A program made the position numbers and the translations under genes. Below, piece after piece: positions 1 to 8,412 of a DNA stretch of 64,000 nt. The notes beneath the pieces were generated by a model. It did no database searches and was not told where the DNA came from. It saw only the letters and a list, made by a program, of their open reading frames with translations. This stretch comes from Pseudomonadota bacterium (GTDB lineage: Bacteria; Pseudomonadota; Gammaproteobacteria; Burkholderiales; Burkholderiaceae_F). Location: positions 1-64,000 of the forward strand of contig JAKCCX010000009.1 in the NCBI GenBank assembly GCA_021838715.1, written 5' to 3'. The stretch's first letter is position 1. Each line of letters starts with the position of its first letter.

Positions 1-10
1 GTATTTCAGC

Positions 11-92
11 GATCGTGGACGGCGGAATCAGCCTGATCGCGGACGCCGTTTCAACGGGATCGTAGACGGCGTTTCACGTTGATCGTGGACGG
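11..92. repeat. IS21 terminal multiple repeats
   Basis: Four copies of a 12-bp motif (gatcgtggacgg or one to two changes from it) start at 11, 35, 59 and 81, so they recur every 22-24 bp, each followed by a gtttca-like tail in the better copies. Multiple repeats of this kind at IS21 ends are known transposase-binding sites. They lie just outside the istB stop, as expected. Confidence 0.7.
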
Positions 93-244
93 GCACAGTT
101 GCGCGCAAGCGATCGGGGTTTATGGTAGCTGAACCGGTTTTGCAGGCTTGTCCACGGCGGCGCGTGCGGGGCGCCTGCCACGCACCAGAGCGCGCGCCGC
201 GGTGGGCAAGCCGAGCCCGTGGTGACGACGGTGGCTGGACGCGA

Positions 245-392
245 TCATGCGGCCCCGCTTTTGGTGCGTTTTGCGCGGAGCGTGTCGCCATTGAGCGGGA
301 TGCGATGCTCGCTGTGCACGAGGCGGTCGAGGATGGCGTCGGCGACGGTTGGATCGGCGATCCAGGCATGCCAGTGCTTGACGTCGAGCTGG
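245..392 (-). pseudogene. istB: istB 3' fragment (IS21 transposition helper ATPase)
   Basis: Translation on the minus strand gives the typical IstB C-terminus: [19 protein letters not shown], then [16 protein letters not shown], ending with a stop at 245-247. Only about 48 residues of a roughly 250-residue protein remain, so the Walker ATPase motifs are gone. Upstream of residue S-S-Q-L the frame no longer resembles IstB, which places the break near 392. The fragment cannot be functional. Confidence 0.85.
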
Positions 393-1034
393 CTGGACGC
401 GGAAAAACTCAAGCTTGACGCGCTCTTTGCGCAACTCGAAGCGGCGCTGGAAGTGGCGGCTGGCGACGATATCGCCGTCCGCGTCGAGCGGTATAACCGG
501 CTCGTGGCGATGGCTGCGCAGCATGTCGATCTCCCCCACCCTGCCCTCGGCGTCCAGTTGGTGCCGGTGGAAACGGTCCAGGGAAACGACTACAACCCCA
601 ACAAGGTCGCACCGCCGGAAATGCGCCTGCTGCAACTCTCGATCGCCAAGGATGGGGTGACCATGCCGGTGGTGGTCGCCGACGATCCGGCAGCGCCCGG
701 CGAGCATGTCGTGGTGGATGGATTCCACCGCACCACGGTTTGCAAAAACGTCGCCAAGGTGCGGGAAAGCCTCGCCGGCTATCTGCCGGTGGTCAAGCTC
801 AACAAGACCATCGAGGACCGCATCACGTCCACCGTGCGCCACAACATCGCGCGCGGCAGCCACCAAGTCGAACTGACGGCGAAGCTGGTTACTGCGCTCA
901 AAAAGCACAACTGGACGAACGAACGCATCGGGATCGAACTCGGGATGGATCCGGATGAGGTTTTGCGACTCAAGCAGATTACTGGGCTTGCGGAAGCATT
1001 CGCCGACAAAGCGTTTTCCCGGGCCTGGCAATGA
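393..1034 (+). CDS. ParB-like nuclease-domain protein, 5'-truncated
   Basis: The preserved part of this frame (about 213 residues) has the ParB/Sulfiredoxin fold signature: a QGNDYNPN segment, then VVDGFHR about 60 residues later, followed by a helical region ending in a HTH-like [18 protein letters not shown]. IbrB-type regulators on phages and integrative elements have this arrangement. An open frame runs upstream to 219, but those codons are the antisense of istB, so the native N-terminus has been lost. No good start or ribosome site is visible after the junction. It may be expressed as a hybrid from GTG 219 or be dead. The stop overlaps the next start (ATGA). Confidence 0.65.
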   Translation: MDAEKLKLDALFAQLEAALEVAAGDDIAVRVERYNRLVAMAAQHVDLPHPALGVQLVPVETVQGNDYNPNKVAPPEMRLLQLSIAKDGVTMPVVVADDPAAPGEHVVVDGFHRTTVCKNVAKVRESLAGYLPVVKLNKTIEDRITSTVRHNIARGSHQVELTAKLVTALKKHNWTNERIGIELGMDPDEVLRLKQITGLAEAFADKAFSRAWQ

Positions 1035-1309
1035 CGAACCGGTATGTAACGAAGGCGGAACGCGAAGGAACCAAGCGGCGCATGGCCGCTTACCGGGAGC
1101 GCAAGGCGCGAGCGGGGATCACGCAATACAGCTTCATGCTGACCGAGCCGGAAGTTGTGACGATCCGGTTCGCGCTGGCGGTCTGGCGCGGCGAGGAACT
1201 CTCGAAGGACTTCCAGCGATTTTCCGAAGATCAACTCAAGGGGGCGAAAGTGCTTACGCCGATCTACCCCCCCAAAGAGGATGAAGGGGAACCTCCCGAA
1301 GCCTGTTAG
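1031..1309 (+). CDS. Small hypothetical protein coupled to the ParB-like gene
   Basis: A 92-residue protein of unknown function. The first 30 residues are rich in Lys and Arg (AKEREGTKRRMAAYRERKAR-like) and could form a basic helix contacting nucleic acid; the rest is mixed helix and strand with no recognised domain. Its ATG overlaps the stop of the ParB-like gene by four bases, so the two are probably translated together. A short acidic, Pro-rich tail ends the protein. Confidence 0.55.
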   Translation: MTNRYVTKAEREGTKRRMAAYRERKARAGITQYSFMLTEPEVVTIRFALAVWRGEELSKDFQRFSEDQLKGAKVLTPIYPPKEDEGEPPEAC

Positions 1310-1342
1310 CGCTAATGCCCGCCACATCACCCAGTAACGCCT

Positions 1343-1483
1343 CTACCGCCCATAGATCGCATTGGCAGCCAGGATCGCCACGATGATCACGCCGGTCCAG
1401 ACCACGGTGAAGGCCATGAACGCGCGGAACGAGATCTTGAAGGGCGGGGGCGGAGGATTCCGCAGGAACGAGGGGATTTGCAT
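1343..1483 (-). CDS. 46-residue single-pass membrane protein
   Basis: Starts at ATG 1481-1483 and encodes 46 residues. A Pro-rich N-terminus (FLRNPPPPPFKISFR) precedes one strongly hydrophobic helix (AFMAFTVVWTGVIIVAILAA). It is the last gene of the leftward accessory cassette, 12 bp after the 71-residue membrane protein. The arrangement suggests a tiny accessory membrane protein of the element. Function unknown; too short for a family assignment. Confidence 0.5.
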   Translation of the reverse strand: MQIPSFLRNPPPPPFKISFRAFMAFTVVWTGVIIVAILAANAIYGR

Positions 1484-1495
1484 GCAAACCTCCGA

Positions 1496-1711
1496 TCAAA
1501 AGCGAGTGGTGAACATGGAAAACATCGGCAGCGCGAGGTGGTGGATCGGTAGGTGCCGGACCACGACGTACAACGTCTGCGCCGCGACCAGGGCGACCAG
1601 CGGCCGCACCACCCACTTGCGGCAGGCAGGCGCCCACGATGGCTCCCGGCGCGCTTCCGCCAAAAGCGCTTGGTAGTCGACCTGGGGCTTGGGAAATGGC
1701 GGGAGCTTCAT
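1496..1711 (-). CDS. Small membrane protein
   Basis: I chose ATG 1711, giving 71 residues; an open frame continues upstream without a better start. The N-terminal half is polar and Pro-rich, followed by one or two hydrophobic segments (VVRPLVALVAAQTLYVVV and HLALPMFSMF). It sits between the DUF29 gene and the 46-residue protein, on the same strand. I recognise no family. Membership in the DotA/TraY cassette suggests a membrane role. Confidence 0.45.
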   Translation of the reverse strand: MKLPPFPKPQVDYQALLAEARREPSWAPACRKWVVRPLVALVAAQTLYVVVRHLPIHHLALPMFSMFTTRF

Positions 1712-1828
1712 GGCCGGCCTCGCAGAAGGGCGCAGGGGCGATTTTCCGGCGCGGGGGTCACCCTGGGTAGCCAGCAACCCGCAATCGGCGCTTGGCGAGC
1801 CTCCCATCGCGTCAACGGGGGCCGCCGA

Positions 1829-2260
1829 TTACTGAGCGTCATTTTCCGAGTCTGTCAGAGCGCTATCCACGGCATATGGGCACCGCACAGGCACGTCCGG
1901 TTGCTCACCGCGCACCGCCAGTTCCGCGATCGCGATCTCCCTGGCGTCACTCCATTCCGCCCCGAAAAGCGAACCGAGTTCCGCTCGCAGGCAGGGGCTG
2001 TCGCGGAGAATATTTTTGATCTCCGTGCGCTGACCGACAAGCAGCACTACCCACGACGCGCGAGGATCTGGCGAATACGCGACTTTCGTCATCAGCGAAA
2101 GCATCTCCCGGACCGCGGACCGCAGAGCCTTCCGTTCCGCCCTGCCAAGCGTCTCGATTTCCTCGGCCACGTTATCCACATCGACCAAATCGAAGCGGCG
2201 CTCACGCAACAAGCGCGCTTGCTCCTGCGCCCACGCAACGATATCGGTGTCGTACATCAC
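1829..2260 (-). CDS. DUF29 family protein
   Basis: 143 residues with the usual DUF29 pattern: an N-terminal YDTDIVAWAQEQARLLRERR helix, the DVDNVAEEIETLGRAERKAL segment, then a helical C-terminal half. DUF29 proteins are small, helical, of unknown function, common in cyanobacteria and on mobile DNA in proteobacteria. The gene starts 2 bp after the stop of the coiled-coil gene, so both belong to one transcript. Family call is by motif resemblance only. Confidence 0.7.
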   Translation of the reverse strand: MMYDTDIVAWAQEQARLLRERRFDLVDVDNVAEEIETLGRAERKALRSAVREMLSLMTKVAYSPDPRASWVVLLVGQRTEIKNILRDSPCLRAELGSLFGAEWSDAREIAIAELAVRGEQPDVPVRCPYAVDSALTDSENDAQ

Positions 2261-2262
2261 AC

Positions 2263-3225
2263 CTACCTGAAAAATCCCATGATCCGGGACCCGATCCCCT
2301 GCTCCTCCGGCTCCGGGGCCGGCTCGGGCGGGAAAACCCGTTCCGGGTCGTCGATCCGCGCCGGCGGGATTTGCCGCTCCGGCAGGAGGTTGGCGTTGTT
2401 TCGCTTCGGAGAGCCGGATACCGTCAGCCCCGCGGCGCCCTGTTGACCGCGAGCCAGGAGATTCTGAACGGACCGATCATTCACCTCGCGGCTCCCATAG
2501 TCCTTGTCGAAATTCGCCTGCGCACTCGCATCGTATTCCGCATTCTCCGCCGCAACATCCGCATCGCGCTTCGCGAGCGTCACCTGGTGCCGCATCCGCA
2601 GCGCGTCGGCCTCCGCTTTAAGTTCGGGGTGCTTCGCCACGAGGTCAGCAAGCGCGTTGTAACCCGCCTCGACCTCCCGGCGCTGTTCAGGCAATAGGTT
2701 AAGCGCCAGCAAGTTGTCGTGGATTGTTTTGTTCGCTTGTGCAAGAACTGTGTCGCGCTTGACTTTCACTGCCGGGAACTTCGCGCGCAGTTCCTCCATC
2801 TCCCGCTTCATCGCGAGTTTCTGGTCCTGACTCGTCAGGTTGTCGCGAATCGCATCCGAGAGCGTCCGATAGCGCAAATCCATCGCCGCAACCTCGCCTG
2901 CGGACACCCCAAACTCATTCGTCGTCGATATTGCTCTGCGCAGACCGATGCGAAATAGCGCATCGGCGAGTCGCCGCTCGGAACTCGCGCGAACGACCAC
3001 ATCCGCCAAGGCGGCATCGAGCGCCGCGCGGTAGGTCTGCTTGCCATTGAAATCGTCGGCGCGCGCCTTGGCAAGCGCATCGGCTTCCGCCTCCTGCTTT
3101 TCCGCTTCCGCCTTCCATGCGTACGCCTTGTTTGCGTTCGCATTCGCCACGCTGTGAGCGTAATCCGCATCCGCTTGCGCGCGATTCCGTTGGCCTATCG
3201 CGATTCCATCAGCATATGACGACAT
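2263..3225 (-). CDS. Coiled-coil hypothetical protein of the DotA/TraY cassette
   Basis: 320 residues, no signal peptide or membrane segment. Residues 1 to about 260 are almost entirely charged and Ala-rich helix with heptad character (EAEKQEAEADALAKARADD; MKREMEELRAKFPAVKVKRD), so a long coiled coil is likely. The last 60 residues are Pro-rich (PPEPAPEPEEQ) and end in GSRIMGFFR. It lies 32 bp downstream of the DotA/TraY gene. No family recognised; it could be a cytoplasmic partner of the membrane protein. Confidence 0.55.
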   Translation of the reverse strand: MSSYADGIAIGQRNRAQADADYAHSVANANANKAYAWKAEAEKQEAEADALAKARADDFNGKQTYRAALDAALADVVVRASSERRLADALFRIGLRRAISTTNEFGVSAGEVAAMDLRYRTLSDAIRDNLTSQDQKLAMKREMEELRAKFPAVKVKRDTVLAQANKTIHDNLLALNLLPEQRREVEAGYNALADLVAKHPELKAEADALRMRHQVTLAKRDADVAAENAEYDASAQANFDKDYGSREVNDRSVQNLLARGQQGAAGLTVSGSPKRNNANLLPERQIPPARIDDPERVFPPEPAPEPEEQGIGSRIMGFFR

Positions 3226-3257
3226 GAGTCCCCTCCTGACCTTTTACGAGAAATCCA

Positions 3258-5807
3258 CTACGAGCCCAACTTCTGCCCATGGCCGCCTTCCGGCATGGAT
3301 CCAGCGTCATTCGATCCGCCAGCGCCCCCAGGCCCCATGGTATTACCATCACCGCCCGCTCCGGGTGCTTTCGTACCTTCGGCAAGTTTTGCAACCGCCC
3401 TGCCGGAATGGCTCTCCGGCCCACCATCCAGCTTTCGCTTCGGAGCCTGGGTGGGCATCTGCTGCGCCAACCTGTGCAGGGCCGGACTCGGATCCACAGC
3501 CGGCGCACTGCCCTGCACGCCCGGATTGAACGTCACGTCGATCCAGGAGAGGACGGCGCGCGGCACGACGTTGATCAGCCTCGCCGATTCCGTGACCACC
3601 CATTCCGCCACCGTGAACAGCACCACGACCGCGCCAACGATCATGCACAGGTTGACCAGCCAATCCGTCCCAGTCGCGCCGGCGGACAGGTTTGCAAGCG
3701 CCGACGCGGTCGCCCCCTTGAACAACACCCAGACCACCGACATCAGTCCCTGGATGAAGAAGTACGTTCCCACCATCATCAACGGCATGAAGAGAATGCC
3801 CGTCAGGAATACGTAGCCGCGCTTCGTCGACGGATCCGATCCGATCTCCTCCCCATCCATGCCAAGGTGCAGCATGGCCCAGAACGGCACCGCGAACATG
3901 CCTTCCAACACCATCGTGAGCCAGTTCATGATGCCGGCCAGCCACTGCAGCGCAAGGATGAACGGCATCCACATGAGCACGCGCAGGGAGGAAAAGACCG
4001 CAAGGGCGCAGACCCCAGCCAGCATCAGCATGACCTCCCAGGTCATCTGCATGATGGCGGACACCGCCGGCTGGATCACCACTCCCGCAGGCTCCGCCAC
4101 CGTGATCACGAGGGTCGCCTGGAACGCCAGGATCGCCATGATGGCCGTCCCGACCCAGTGGATGACGGTCACCGCGAGGGCTCCCAGCGCCACGAGCGGG
4201 TTATCCGATGCGGTTTGCACGATGCCCGCGACCTTGGCCCCAAGCGACATCACGCGGGCCGCGATTGCTCGGTTGATCGTGTCGAGCGGGTGCTTCACGA
4301 GGTCCAGCATCGCGCCGGCCGTGCTGGTGATCTCTCGCGCTGCGGCGGACATCTCCGCAACGCTGGCGTTCGCCTTCGCGACCAGCCATTCCGCGACGCC
4401 CGCGCCCGGCCCCGCGAATTGACCTTGCTGCTGCGCGACGGCGGCGGCGGTGCTGGCGGCCTGTGCCGCCAGCGCCTGCCCGGCGCCGCCGCCCTCGGCC
4501 GATAGCGCTGGCGGGGTGCTCTTGTTCACGGCGATGGTCGGCTCCGCATCCTGTGCCGACTCGATCTCCCGAGGGATATTCGAGATCCCCTCGAAACCGA
4601 GCCCGATCCAGTCCCCCTGCTGCACCTGCCCAAGGATCGGATCGTTGTGCGCGAGCGAGGAATTGGCCGTCGCCGCGGCTTGCGTCGCGGCGTTTTGCAT
4701 CGCCTGGTTGAAGTTCGAGAAGTAGTAGCTGTAGACGCTGGACACGTTCATGTCGGTCCCCGCCTGGTGCTGCTTGCCAAACTGCGCGGCGGCGTTGCCC
4801 ATGGCCTGCGCGGCGGTGCCCAGATTGCTGAAGAACGCCTGCCGGATGGTGGTGAGCATGCCCTGGAGCGTCTGATCGCTCGACGCCGACTGCGGGAAGG
4901 CGGCGGTGATCGATCCGCAGGTGGACGGTCCCCAATCCACCGGGGATAGGGACGGATCGGCCTGAGACGCGCCGAAGTCGAGCCGCATGGTGTACGGATC
5001 GACCTGGGTGACGGTCACGCCCACCGTGACGTTGGCTTCCGGCGGGTTGTAGTTCGTCGCATTGACGTAGCTGCCGCTCGCCCCCTGGTAGTTCCCGGCG
5101 ATCCCCTGCTGGAACGCCTGGTCGGCCTGCTGGCGCTGCTGCATTTCCTGTCCGATTCGGGCGGATTTTTCCGCCATGTCGGCCATGCAGGAAAACCCGC
5201 GCTGGAGTTGCGGCGCGAAGGTGGCGATCGAGGGGATCGAGTTGGGGACGGTGTAGACCTGCGTCTGCTCCGGCCAGATCATGGAGACGCCCTTGATCCC
5301 GGCACCCGCGGCGCCGATCCCGGCGGCAGTGGCGACCAGGACCGCGACCTGTGCCATGTTGAAGCCCTTGAAGACGGGCAGGATGAGCGTGGCGCCGGTG
5401 GTCAGGCGCAGCGGCATCCATGCGTTGTGCGTGCTCTTCCCGAACCACTCCCCTTCGGTCGCGGCGCTCACGCTCTTCGACCAGATGCCGTAGCCGAAGT
5501 ACATGGATGCCGCCATCATGATGAGGACATCGGTCGTGCGCAGGATATTGAGGAGGTTCTGCACCGCGCCGGGTACTGACGATGAGGTGCAACTACCAAA
5601 GATCCCCAGCCCGAGCGGATCTCCGATCGTTCCGCAGATGAGGGCGTTGGCACTATTGCCTTGGTCGAACCACTGGTGCAGCGGCAGGTTGTTCACGTCG
5701 AGCGTGCCCGCCGTCTGCGCCCAGGCATCAGGGGTGAGAAAAACCGCGAGGGCCAGGGCGGCAAACGCAAACGTCAGCTTCAGTTTCATGGTGCGTTTCA
5801 GTTTCAT
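3258..5807 (-). CDS. DotA/TraY family conjugation or type IVB secretion membrane protein
   Basis: 849 residues. A signal peptide ends near residue 30 (AVFLTPDAWA-Q). Two hydrophobic segments follow (TTDVLIMMAASMYFGYGIWS; the NMAQVAVLVATAAGIGAAG region), then a large Gln/Ala-rich periplasmic domain, then a C-terminal block of at least five membrane helices including EGMFAVPFWAMLHLGMDG, a typical DotA/TraY stretch. IncI TraY and Legionella DotA are inner-membrane components of type IVB machines. The ATG at 5807 overlaps the previous stop (ATGA); a second ATG at 5789 lies in an 18-bp near-duplication of the start region. No other type IVB component is recognisable in the window. Confidence 0.75.
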   Translation of the reverse strand: MKLKRTMKLKLTFAFAALALAVFLTPDAWAQTAGTLDVNNLPLHQWFDQGNSANALICGTIGDPLGLGIFGSCTSSSVPGAVQNLLNILRTTDVLIMMAASMYFGYGIWSKSVSAATEGEWFGKSTHNAWMPLRLTTGATLILPVFKGFNMAQVAVLVATAAGIGAAGAGIKGVSMIWPEQTQVYTVPNSIPSIATFAPQLQRGFSCMADMAEKSARIGQEMQQRQQADQAFQQGIAGNYQGASGSYVNATNYNPPEANVTVGVTVTQVDPYTMRLDFGASQADPSLSPVDWGPSTCGSITAAFPQSASSDQTLQGMLTTIRQAFFSNLGTAAQAMGNAAAQFGKQHQAGTDMNVSSVYSYYFSNFNQAMQNAATQAAATANSSLAHNDPILGQVQQGDWIGLGFEGISNIPREIESAQDAEPTIAVNKSTPPALSAEGGGAGQALAAQAASTAAAVAQQQGQFAGPGAGVAEWLVAKANASVAEMSAAAREITSTAGAMLDLVKHPLDTINRAIAARVMSLGAKVAGIVQTASDNPLVALGALAVTVIHWVGTAIMAILAFQATLVITVAEPAGVVIQPAVSAIMQMTWEVMLMLAGVCALAVFSSLRVLMWMPFILALQWLAGIMNWLTMVLEGMFAVPFWAMLHLGMDGEEIGSDPSTKRGYVFLTGILFMPLMMVGTYFFIQGLMSVVWVLFKGATASALANLSAGATGTDWLVNLCMIVGAVVVLFTVAEWVVTESARLINVVPRAVLSWIDVTFNPGVQGSAPAVDPSPALHRLAQQMPTQAPKRKLDGGPESHSGRAVAKLAEGTKAPGAGGDGNTMGPGGAGGSNDAGSMPEGGHGQKLGS

Positions 5808-6391
5808 GGTTTGAACAGCCCATTCAGGTAACCCATGACGCCACTCGTGGCGCCGGCCGGCTGGACCGGTTGCTGATTGATGCTCGGCGTGTAGCCTTGC
5901 TGGCTCCCCTGCATCACCTGCGCGCCACCCGCGGTCACGACCCCGACACCGGGGACCGGGACGTTGAGCATCGCAGCCTGGTTGATCTGCCCCACGGTGT
6001 TTTGCCACTGCATGTCTGCCATCGAGCAGACCGCCCCGACAATCTGGTTTTCGATCGCGGTCAGTAGCGCTCCCCAGTCCGGGGTGTTGAGGGTGGTGCT
6101 CAACTTGGCGAGCCGATCGAGGCAGGCCATCAGCTCCGCCCCCGGCGTGATCGCCGCGTGGACCATCGCCATCTGGGCATTTGCCTGGGCGGCTTGCGCA
6201 TTCGCCGCCGCCTGCCCGGCCGCCTGTGCGGTCGGGTTGTTGGGGCAATCGGACACGGCCTTGGAAATGGGCGGTGTCGGAATCGTGGGCGCGGGATCCG
6301 ATCCGGCCACTTGCGCACTTGCAAGGAGCGGGGTCGCGGTCACGGTCAGCACCGCAATCACCGCAAGATTTTTCCTCTGCGCCATGATCAC
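5804..6391 (-). CDS. Exported hypothetical protein upstream of DotA/TraY
   Basis: 195 residues with a signal peptide (AVIAVLTVTATPLLASAQ). The mature part has an Ala/Gln-rich helix (AAGQAAANAQAAQANAQMAM), three Cys (one early, two in the middle), and a disordered Gln/Pro/Gly tail. Overlaps both neighbours by four bases (ATGA), so translation is coupled to the DotA/TraY gene. No family recognised. Position suggests a periplasmic component of the same apparatus. Confidence 0.5.
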   Translation of the reverse strand: MIMAQRKNLAVIAVLTVTATPLLASAQVAGSDPAPTIPTPPISKAVSDCPNNPTAQAAGQAAANAQAAQANAQMAMVHAAITPGAELMACLDRLAKLSTTLNTPDWGALLTAIENQIVGAVCSMADMQWQNTVGQINQAAMLNVPVPGVGVVTAGGAQVMQGSQQGYTPSINQQPVQPAGATSGVMGYLNGLFKP

Positions 6392-7533
6392 TGCCCTCCC
6401 GCGCGCGTGCGCAGTTGGTCCATCACCACACTATTGGCGGAGACCCCGTTCATGTTGATCGCGGATAGCAAAAGCTCGATCCGCTCCATTCGCGCGAGTT
6501 CCTCTTCGCGCATGTGTAGATCAAGCGCCTTCATGAAGATCGCCTCGCGCTGAAGATTCGCGGGGCTCGCCGCCGCGACCTGGACGTACCAGTTCGGGTT
6601 TTCATACCGGCGTTGGACCTCCATCTGGTCGAACGCATGGGCCGAGATGTCGCTCTCCGGCGCGGCACCGCCTGGAGCGATCACGTTTGCCTGCGCTCCC
6701 CACATTTCCTGGATCAACTGCGCGCTCCCGGGGACCGGGGTCCGATCTCCCTCGATTTGGGCAAGCGCATTGGCGGACGCACTCGCGCGCGCCAGTTCGG
6801 AGCGCGTTTGCATCAGGTACACCTCGCCCGCTTCGGTGTTGAGCGCCGCGGGAGGCAAAGGCGAGGGGAGGGGCGCGTTCGCCAAGTTGAATGCGTATGC
6901 CTCCGCGGCGCTCGACGCCGCGGAATTGGCATAGGTCCCTCCGCCGAAAATCGTGTCGGCGACGACATCCGCATCGTAAAGCGGCCTTCCCGGAGCGTAG
7001 TTCTGCTGGTAGTTCTGATAGGCGGAGATCACCGCCGCGTCCTGGGACGCCGATCCGCCCTGGGTGAGCGCCCCAACGACGTTCTGTGCGCCGGCCGCAG
7101 CCGCCGCGCGCGCCCGGGTGAACAAGGTGCCGGTCCCCATGCTGCAGGGTGCCGGCATCGTGCCGATGTCATGCTGGTCCTGGGCCGAAACGATCGGCTT
7201 GGCAGTCGCCACCTGCCGGGAATGGTCCATCATCTGCGTCGCGGCGGTCTGCGTTGCTTTGACCTGAATCGCGCTCGATCCCGTCACCGTTGCGCCGACG
7301 TGGTCGATCGCCAGGATCAGAGGCGACATCGGCGAAGTGAGCGCCGCGGTCAAGGTGGTGATTCCAGAGGTGAATTGATCCATGTACCTGAGAAAGGTTG
7401 TTTCATCCACGCAATTCGCACAGGCAAACGCGTGGGCCTGGGGGGACCCCAGGGCCAGCAAGGCTGCCAAAACAGCCCAGGAGGGATTTTTTCCTGCGCG
7501 CTGGTTTGCTGGGGGGGATTGGGGGGCGTTCAT
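6388..7533 (-). CDS. Exported conjugation-type protein (possibly TraW-like)
   Basis: 381 residues. An N-terminal export signal (WAVLAALLALGSPQAHA) is followed by a CANC pair, a long Ala-rich middle and a helical C-terminus (REAIFMKALDLHMREEELAR). Length, export and C-terminal helices recall TraW-type proteins that accompany TraY in IncI-like systems, but I cannot confirm homology by eye. It is coupled by ATGA overlaps to the replication gene upstream and the exported 195-residue protein downstream. Confidence 0.45.
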   Translation of the reverse strand: MNAPQSPPANQRAGKNPSWAVLAALLALGSPQAHAFACANCVDETTFLRYMDQFTSGITTLTAALTSPMSPLILAIDHVGATVTGSSAIQVKATQTAATQMMDHSRQVATAKPIVSAQDQHDIGTMPAPCSMGTGTLFTRARAAAAAGAQNVVGALTQGGSASQDAAVISAYQNYQQNYAPGRPLYDADVVADTIFGGGTYANSAASSAAEAYAFNLANAPLPSPLPPAALNTEAGEVYLMQTRSELARASASANALAQIEGDRTPVPGSAQLIQEMWGAQANVIAPGGAAPESDISAHAFDQMEVQRRYENPNWYVQVAAASPANLQREAIFMKALDLHMREEELARMERIELLLSAINMNGVSANSVVMDQLRTRAGGQ

Positions 7534-8405
7534 GCGGCAACCTCCCGGTGGTACTTGTTCTCAAGGCATTTCGCGAAGCCATCGGGCGACATGAGGAAAT
7601 CGATGTCCGCGAGGAACGGGAGTCGTCCCGGCTGCGGCTTTACCCTGCCGGTGAGGAATGGCGATGTGGCGCAGCCCTGGAAAAACTTTTCCCAAGCAGC
7701 CAATCCATCCGCCTTCGTGCGGTATCCGAACGGGTTGCATCGGAGGTTTGCTGCATCGATCCAGCGCGCACGAATTGCCGCTCGTCGACGGGCGTTCAGA
7801 ACCCGGAGGACTGGGTTTCTGGGCATGTTCGCGTGGTAAAGCGCCACGATCTCCTCGACCGGACATGCCATCCGGACGCCATGGTCGCCGTTAGGCGACG
7901 AGGAACAAGAAGTGGCCTCTGCCTCTGCCTCTGCCTCTGCTATTGGTTGAGGCTGTTGAGGGGTTGTTGAGGCTGTTGAGGCGGATGTTGAGGATGTTGA
8001 GGATGTTGAGGCTATGTTGAGGGGACGTTGATCCAGCGCGCGAGCGCTCCTCTTGGCCCGATAATATTGGGCGTGATACTCTCTCCGGTCGTCCTCTGTC
8101 CTGAGGGTGCGATAGGCGTCATAATTAACCAGCTTCCATCCCCAGTCTCTATGGGGTGCGACTGGCACAATCCGCCGCCCGGCCGAGCCTGGGGTGCGAG
8201 ATCGCGGATCCGGCTGCAGCAACTCCTCTATCCCCCGTTCCAGGATATCTTGCGGGAATCCTGTGCGCGCGGCCAGCGCCTCGACTGTCATGTCCACCTC
8301 GCCATGCTTATTTGCGAGGGTGATCAAAACCATCATCGTCGCAGTTGCCTCAAAACGCCCATAAAGCGAGCCCTCAAAAATCGTCGCGAAGACCTTGCCA
8401 TACAT
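7530..8405 (-). CDS. Replication-type DNA-binding protein with low-complexity linker
   Basis: 291 residues from ATG 8405. The N-terminal 110 residues resemble the winged-helix part of phage and plasmid replication proteins (GRFEATATMMVLITLANKHG; LAARTGFPQDILERGIEELL). A repeat-encoded linker rich in Ser/Thr, Gln/Pro then Glu-Ala dipeptides follows. The C-terminal domain (residues about 190-290; ALYHANMPRNPVLRVLNARR; WEKFFQGCATSPFLTGR) is typical of replication O-like or helicase-loader proteins. It is first of the ATGA-coupled genes and probably serves the element's own replication. A frame extends to 8513, but the 36 extra residues are Cys/Arg-rich and unlikely. Confidence 0.6.
   Translation of the reverse strand: MYGKVFATIFEGSLYGRFEATATMMVLITLANKHGEVDMTVEALAARTGFPQDILERGIEELLQPDPRSRTPGSAGRRIVPVAPHRDWGWKLVNYDAYRTLRTEDDRREYHAQYYRAKRSARALDQRPLNIASTSSTSSTSASTASTTPQQPQPIAEAEAEAEATSCSSSPNGDHGVRMACPVEEIVALYHANMPRNPVLRVLNARRRAAIRARWIDAANLRCNPFGYRTKADGLAAWEKFFQGCATSPFLTGRVKPQPGRLPFLADIDFLMSPDGFAKCLENKYHREVAA
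7914..8022. repeat. Low-complexity repeat tract inside the replication gene
   Basis: Two adjacent simple-repeat blocks: a gcctct hexamer repeated about four times (7914-7940), then gttgagg units at 7 to 11-bp intervals, including three gatgttgag nonamers in a row. Both blocks keep the frame because units are mostly multiples of three. They encode the Glu-Ala and Ser/Thr linkers between the two protein domains. The tract probably varies in length between strains. Confidence 0.75.
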
Positions 8406-8412
8406 GACACAC

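Larger units (their letters stand above)
1..392 (-). mobile_element. IS21-family element remnant (right end plus 3' end of istB)
   Basis: This stretch carries the last part of an istB-type ATPase gene and the repeated terminal region of an IS21-family insertion sequence. The element is broken on both sides: the window starts inside its end, and homology to IstB stops near position 392, where a ParB-like reading frame takes over. No istA is present. It is best read as a relic of a transposition followed by deletion. Confidence 0.8.

Noticed and set aside
7914-8022. Possible CRISPR array
   Set aside because: Units are 6-11 bp with no unique spacers and lie in frame inside a protein-coding gene.
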